From positions 372,001-436,000 of the forward strand of contig NZ_CP084560.1 in NCBI RefSeq assembly GCF_021789175.1: a stretch of 64,000 nucleotides of DNA, in the 5' to 3' direction. Positions 61,035-64,000 of this stretch are shown one piece after another. The notes below the pieces were generated by a model that saw only the letters and a program-made list of their open reading frames with translations, was not told where the DNA came from and did not search any database. Numbering within the stretch: position 1 is the stretch's first letter; each line of letters starts with the position of its first letter. The translations under genes were made by a program, and so were the position numbers. This DNA is from Arthrobacter sp. FW306-2-2C-D06B (GTDB taxonomy: Bacteria > Actinomycetota > Actinomycetes > Actinomycetales > Micrococcaceae).

Positions 61035-61317
61035 CGGTCGCCGTTTCGGTGTTGAAGATGTCTTGGAGCCGAGCCGGGCGCATGGCGGGGAACTTCGCGA
61101 TCAGCCTGTAGTTGCGCTCCGGGTCCAGACCGAAGTTCGGCAATTCGATTGGACGGGTAGCGGTCGGGATCGTCACGGTGGCCGCGGCGACTTTGTTGGC
61201 GGCGATGAGGACGCGGCGGGCCTCCATGACCGTGATGTTGTGCTCGCGGGCCTTCTTGAACACTTCGGCCGGCGTCGGGTTCGTAACCGGGTTACGGGCA
61301 ATGAGTTCCGCGGTCAT
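61027..61317 (-). CDS. Hypothetical phage protein
   Basis: 96 aa from the ATG at 61317. Helical N-terminal half (TPAEVFKKAREHNITVMEARRVLIAAN), otherwise unrecognised. Overlaps both neighbours. Confidence 0.6.
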   Translation of the reverse strand: MTAELIARNPVTNPTPAEVFKKAREHNITVMEARRVLIAANKVAAATVTIPTATRPIELPNFGLDPERNYRLIAKFPAMRPARLQDIFNTETATGG

Positions 61318-61565
61318 GGCATTTCCTCGGCTGTGGCTTGAACGGTGTGCTGGATGAGCGACTCGGGAACGGTAACGACAGCTTCCGGCGTCAACGGCTC
61401 GAACGCGGCCGCCGGGACGCGGATCCGCACCTTGACCACCACACAGCCGGGTTCCAAGACGGCGGGCTTGCGCTGCGTCGACTTGATGACTCGCAGCGGT
61501 CGGTTCCAAACACCTTCAGTACGGCGCAGCTGGAGGTAGGTGTCCGCCTCGAGGTACCCGCTCAT
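61314..61565 (-). CDS. Hypothetical phage protein
   Basis: 83 aa from the ATG at 61565. Beta-rich (CVVVKVRIRVPAAAFEPLTPEAVVTVPESLI). ATGA overlaps on both sides. Function unknown. Confidence 0.6.
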   Translation of the reverse strand: MSGYLEADTYLQLRRTEGVWNRPLRVIKSTQRKPAVLEPGCVVVKVRIRVPAAAFEPLTPEAVVTVPESLIQHTVQATAEEMP

Positions 61566-61672
61566 CGCACTTCCCAAATGATGTGGTGGCGGCCCGGGAG
61601 AACGTGCGGGATGAGGTCAGCGAGGCGGCGTGTCAGTGTCCAACGGTTGGCTCGGCGGGGTGTTGTTGTCAT
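61562..61672 (-). CDS. Tiny basic phage protein
   Basis: 36 aa, MTTTPRRANRWTLTRRLADL...; TAATG and ATGA overlaps on either side support coding. Function unknown. Confidence 0.5.
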   Translation of the reverse strand: MTTTPRRANRWTLTRRLADLIPHVLPGRHHIIWEVR

Positions 61673-61863
61673 TAGAATCCGTATTCCTTTCGGGCGGCGT
61701 CCGCATCATCAGCGGCGCGGGTGTCACGCTCGGCGTCGAGCAGGTCGTAATCGATGTCTTCCGGTTCCTCAAGCAACCGGTCATGTTCGGCGGCGCGGGG
61801 GATCATCACGAAACCGCCAACCATCGACGTCGCGAGGATCAGTACAAAAAGGCCGTTGATCAT
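61672..61863 (-). CDS. Small membrane protein
   Basis: 63 aa from the ATG at 61863. One transmembrane helix (MINGLFVLILATSMVGGFVM) and an acidic soluble tail. Function unknown. Confidence 0.6.
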   Translation of the reverse strand: MINGLFVLILATSMVGGFVMIPRAAEHDRLLEEPEDIDYDLLDAERDTRAADDADAARKEYGF

Positions 61864-62126
61864 GTCTCCTTCTTTCTCCAAGTCCGGGTGACACCGTGCT
61901 TGCGGGACTTGGCATGTGATGTTTGGTAGCCGACTGCTTCGATGAGGCCGAGGTTCTTTGCCGCGATGAGCGCCTGGCCGGTCCAGTTCTTGTGAGCTGG
62001 TGCCGGCATCTCGCCCCGGACGTCGTCAGCGGAAAAGATTTCGTGCGCACGCGAGATCCCGACGATCGCCGCGATGGCGTCTTCCCGCCACTGCTCCTTG
62101 TCCTGCTCTAGGACCGCGGCCTTCAT
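61860..62126 (-). CDS. Helical (wHTH-like) phage protein
   Basis: 88 aa from the ATG at 62126. FSADDVRGEMPAPAHKNWTGQALIAAKNLGLIEAVGYQ resembles a winged-helix turn. A DNA-binding role is possible. Confidence 0.6.
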   Translation of the reverse strand: MKAAVLEQDKEQWREDAIAAIVGISRAHEIFSADDVRGEMPAPAHKNWTGQALIAAKNLGLIEAVGYQTSHAKSRKHGVTRTWRKKET

Positions 62127-62230
62127 GCGCACATCACCGAGAATTCAGTCCGGAGGGTGTGGACGTCGGTGTACTCGTCGTCGGCGTTCATGCAGCCAAC
62201 CCCTGGCTGCGTGAGGGGGTAGGTGGTCAC
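62123..62230 (-). CDS. Tiny phage protein
   Basis: 35 aa from the GTG at 62230, with AGGAG 5 bases upstream; stop overlaps the next ATG. Sequence MTTYPLTQPGVGCMNADDEY... Function unknown. Confidence 0.45.
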   Translation of the reverse strand: MTTYPLTQPGVGCMNADDEYTDVHTLRTEFSVMCA

Positions 62231-62248
62231 AGACACTCCTGTTTTTAG

Positions 62249-62285
62249 GCGCGAAAAAGACGACCGTCGTGCGTGGCGGTCGCCT
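62249..62285 (-). terminator. Minus-strand terminator
   Basis: Long hairpin (CGACCG...CGGTCG on the minus strand) followed by TTTTTCGCGCC. Separates the HTH genes from the early operon. Confidence 0.7.
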
Positions 62286-62320
62286 TTGTTCCTGCAGTGC
62301 TTATTGGTTTTTGTGTCGTA

Positions 62321-62551
62321 TCAGGTCTGCTGGCGGGTCTGTGCATCCAGCCACTCGTTCACGTCAGAGACGCGGTACCGGACCGAACGTCCCCCCAGCT
62401 TGATGAACTTAGGGCCTTTCCCCAGGTACCGCATCTGGGCCAGGGCTCCCGGCGTTACTCCCAGCCAATCGGCCAAGGCTTGGGCTTTGAGCAGCTGGTC
62501 GCCGGCGCTTGGGCATGCTGGAGTGTGCGATGTCGGCTGTTCTTCCCTCAC
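62321..62551 (-). CDS. Excisionase-type HTH protein
   Basis: 76 aa. LKAQALADWLGVTPGALAQMRYLGKGPKFIKLGGRSVRYRVSDVNEWLD is the HTH_17 (MerR-like) pattern. ATGA overlap with the next HTH gene upstream. Could be excisionase or a regulator. Confidence 0.82.
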   Translation of the reverse strand: MREEQPTSHTPACPSAGDQLLKAQALADWLGVTPGALAQMRYLGKGPKFIKLGGRSVRYRVSDVNEWLDAQTRQQT

Positions 62552-62763
62552 TGGGCCTCCGCATCGAATGCGTCGTTTACCCAGTCGATGACGTCTTGTT
62601 CGCGGTACATCACCCGACCGCCGAGTTTGGCGCAGCGCGGCCCTGTGCCGTTATGCCGCATCCAGCGCATTTGCGCCGGAGTTTTGCGTAACAGCTCGGC
62701 CACCTCATTGAGCGTCAGCAGCCTTATTGGGGAAGGGCTTCTAAAATCGGTTTCGTTTGTCAC
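62548..62763 (-). CDS. Excisionase-type HTH protein
   Basis: 71 aa from the GTG at 62763 (AGGAG 5 bases upstream); an ATG at 62790 is possible. LTLNEVAELLRKTPAQMRWMRHNGTGPRCAKLGGRVMYREQDVIDWV is HTH_17. A paralogue of the downstream gene. Confidence 0.82.
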   Translation of the reverse strand: MTNETDFRSPSPIRLLTLNEVAELLRKTPAQMRWMRHNGTGPRCAKLGGRVMYREQDVIDWVNDAFDAEAQ

Positions 62764-62842
62764 TGTGTCTCCTATCGTTCTGGCGAGCATGCTGCTCGAT
62801 GCTTAGAGGAGAACGGATCGCCTCAACATTGGCAAGGTTCGC

Positions 62843-63142
62843 CTATAAGGCCTTCCTTTCCCCCGGAAAAGTGAATTCGTATGCCGCGTAGCGGAACATG
62901 CCACCCTTCTGAGTCCGCGACAGGTAACCAAGCTTGATCAGTCGTTGAATTTTCCGACGCGTAGCTTCGGTGGAAGCTTTTGCTCCCGCCTCCCATCCCA
63001 TCGCCTCTTGCAAAAGTTCCCAGCCTTGGAAGTACTCTGGAGGATTGTTGCGGGCGTGAGACGCCATAACAATCAGCATCTTGAAGTCTTGGCCGTTTAG
63101 GTTGGGGGCCTCTGTGATAATTCGATCGACAAGCATGCTCAT
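62843..63142 (-). CDS. Winged-helix phage protein
   Basis: 99 aa. QDFKMLIVMASHARNNPPEYFQGWELLQEAMGW, then RRKIQRLIKLGYLSRTQKGG: a replication-initiator-like winged helix. ATGA overlap with the next gene upstream. Confidence 0.7.
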   Translation of the reverse strand: MSMLVDRIITEAPNLNGQDFKMLIVMASHARNNPPEYFQGWELLQEAMGWEAGAKASTEATRRKIQRLIKLGYLSRTQKGGMFRYAAYEFTFPGERKAL

Positions 63143-63438
63143 CCGCTTGGCATTTCAAGCCGGTGCGTGGTGAACACGCCGCAGGAAGATCCGACTCCGA
63201 AGCTGTGACCCTTGTGGGCTTCGGAGATATGCCCGCTGGCGCGAAGCTCCTTGATTGCTCGGCCGACCGTTATTGCTGAACGGCCGATGTCCATCCCCAG
63301 CTGTTCGTAACCAGGGGTCGCGAACTCGCCATCATGCTCCGCGTACGTGGAGAGGGTGTACCCCACGAGCTTGGCCATGGCGGACAGTTGCTCAGTGTGG
63401 CGGATTGAATCCCGCCACTCTCTAAGATTGATCTTCAT
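63139..63438 (-). CDS. Winged-helix phage protein
   Basis: 99 aa. AKLVGYTLSTYAEHDGEFATPGYEQLGMDIGRSAITVGRAIKELRASGHI is a clear winged helix (helix-turn-helix 36 type). Probably acts in replication or early regulation. Confidence 0.75.
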   Translation of the reverse strand: MKINLREWRDSIRHTEQLSAMAKLVGYTLSTYAEHDGEFATPGYEQLGMDIGRSAITVGRAIKELRASGHISEAHKGHSFGVGSSCGVFTTHRLEMPSG

Positions 63439-63692
63439 GCGGCTACCCGGAGTCGGCGGGCTGCGTTGGCTTCGTTTTGGGCGGCGCGTTCGGCGAGGAC
63501 GTTCTCGACGGCGGTTTCGCCCGTGGGATCTTGGTGCAAGAGGAAGAAGGCGTCGAGGTCGACCGGGCCGCGCTCGTCGTGCAGCTTCTGCATGCGACGG
63601 GCAGTCTTCTTCATCTCTGAAAACGTGGCGGTGATGCCGTGCTTGGCGTTGTAGGTGGCGAGTTTGGACAGGTAATCAGTGTTTTCGGGCAT
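63435..63692 (-). CDS. Hypothetical phage protein
   Basis: 85 aa, MPENTDYLSKLATYNAKHGI...; helical and charged. ATGA overlap downstream. Function unknown. Confidence 0.6.
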   Translation of the reverse strand: MPENTDYLSKLATYNAKHGITATFSEMKKTARRMQKLHDERGPVDLDAFFLLHQDPTGETAVENVLAERAAQNEANAARRLRVAA

Positions 63693-63790
63693 GACAAATA
63701 GACCCTTCTTCTCGCAAAGAACACGAGAGTGATGGTTAGTGCGGGGGAGTGGTGCCCTGATGCGGCCGAAGGCTTTTGCGGCGATATAGC

Positions 63791-64000
63791 TTAGGGAGTC
63801 GACCGAAGCAGCCGGTCAATGTTCTTGCGTTGCGTACGGGGCCGCTGAATGGTCGGCGGCGGGGTAACGATTGCTTGGTACTGGGCTTCTGTGAAGCGGT
63901 AGATCCGGCCAATTTTCACGGCCTGCCACTGTTTCGACCTACACATTCGCCGGACTGTTTCAACGGAGATGTTCAACTTTCCGGCTAGGTCTACCGTCGT
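63791..64000 (-). CDS. Excisionase-type HTH protein, cut by window end
   Basis: The open frame continues to base 64000 (TTVDLAGK before LNISVETVRRMCRSKQWQAV), so the true start lies outside. ISVETVRRMCRSKQWQAVKIGRIYRFTEAQYQAI is HTH_17. Third protein of this type in 1.7 kb; excisionase is the likeliest for at least one. Confidence 0.8.
   Translation of the reverse strand, partial: TTVDLAGKLNISVETVRRMCRSKQWQAVKIGRIYRFTEAQYQAIVTPPPTIQRPRTQRKNIDRLLRSTP

Larger units (their letters stand above)
13757..64000. mobile_element. Siphovirus-type prophage, left ~50 kb
   Basis: A tRNA-adjacent tyrosine integrase is followed by cargo genes, then a full set of tail, head, packaging, lysis, replication and recombination genes, mostly on the minus strand. 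The last gene is an excisionase-type HTH cut by base 64000. No second tRNA-Ser end is visible, so the right boundary is outside. The split tape measure gene suggests the prophage may be defective. Confidence 0.92.

Overview
The window is high-GC DNA of a Micrococcaceae-type actinobacterium (Arthrobacter, Paenarthrobacter or Pseudarthrobacter are the best guesses). The evidence is the dnaX-ffs-tRNA-Ser neighbourhood, recR and aspartokinase nearby, a very long Ala/Pro-rich DnaX, and frequent GTG/TTG starts. It holds about 13.8 kb of host chromosome and then the left 50 kb of a siphovirus-type prophage whose right end lies beyond base 64000.

Host part, 1-13.8 kb. It starts inside a secreted subtilisin-like protease. 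Next is a minus-strand operon made of a MarR/OhrR-like regulator, an SSI-type (subtilisin-inhibitor-like) lipoprotein, a conserved actinobacterial protein and a second, signal-less SSI-like protein. Two small paralogous proteins follow, then aspartokinase (lysC), a two-gene ABC exporter, recR, dnaX, the small SRP RNA (ffs), a cluster of GGACATGTCC palindromes, a NIF3-C-terminal-like protein and tRNA-Ser(GGA). The 3' end of this tRNA is the likely prophage attachment site.

Prologue of the prophage, 13.9-21.2 kb, plus strand. It opens with a tyrosine integrase, then a HEPN-motif protein facing a TIR/deoxyribosyltransferase-like Rossmann protein. A degenerate tRNA-Met-like element follows, then two copies of a 48-aa gene family, an SRAP (HMCES/YedK) protein translationally coupled to an HNH nuclease, and membrane proteins of unknown role.

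Late genes, 48.3 kb down to 21.3 kb, minus strand. Reading order is HNH, small and large terminase, portal, MuF-type protein, scaffold, decoration protein, E-family capsid, head-tail connectors, tail tube, G/GT tail chaperones with a CCCGGGG -1 slippery site, tape measure, Dit and ReqiPepy6-gp37-like tail proteins, amidase-LysM endolysin, two holin-like proteins, and tailspike-like beta-helix proteins. The tape measure gene has an in-frame UAG. Between the two beta-helix genes, on the opposite strand, lies a surface-polysaccharide cassette (acyltransferase-3 plus O-antigen ligase/polymerase). The last 77 codons of the polymerase run antisense through the tailspike gene.

Early genes, 64 kb down to 49.3 kb, minus strand. 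These form tightly overlapping operons: excisionase-type HTH proteins, winged-helix proteins, YqaJ exonuclease, SSB, glutaredoxin, a PAPS-reductase-like PP-loop protein, a replication-initiator-like protein next to an iteron/hairpin region, a lipoprotein and a RusA resolvase. Between 52.6 and 57.0 kb six plus-strand cargo genes interrupt them. One of these is an SRA plus PD-(D/E)XK modification-dependent restriction candidate, and one membrane gene is split by an in-frame UGA.

The points most worth a second look are the tailspike/polysaccharide cassette, the UAG-split tape measure together with a D-armless tRNA-like element whose loop reads CUA, the HEPN/TIR-like pair beside the integrase, and the SRA nuclease facing the PP-loop enzyme. 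All calls come from reading the sequence; no database search was run.
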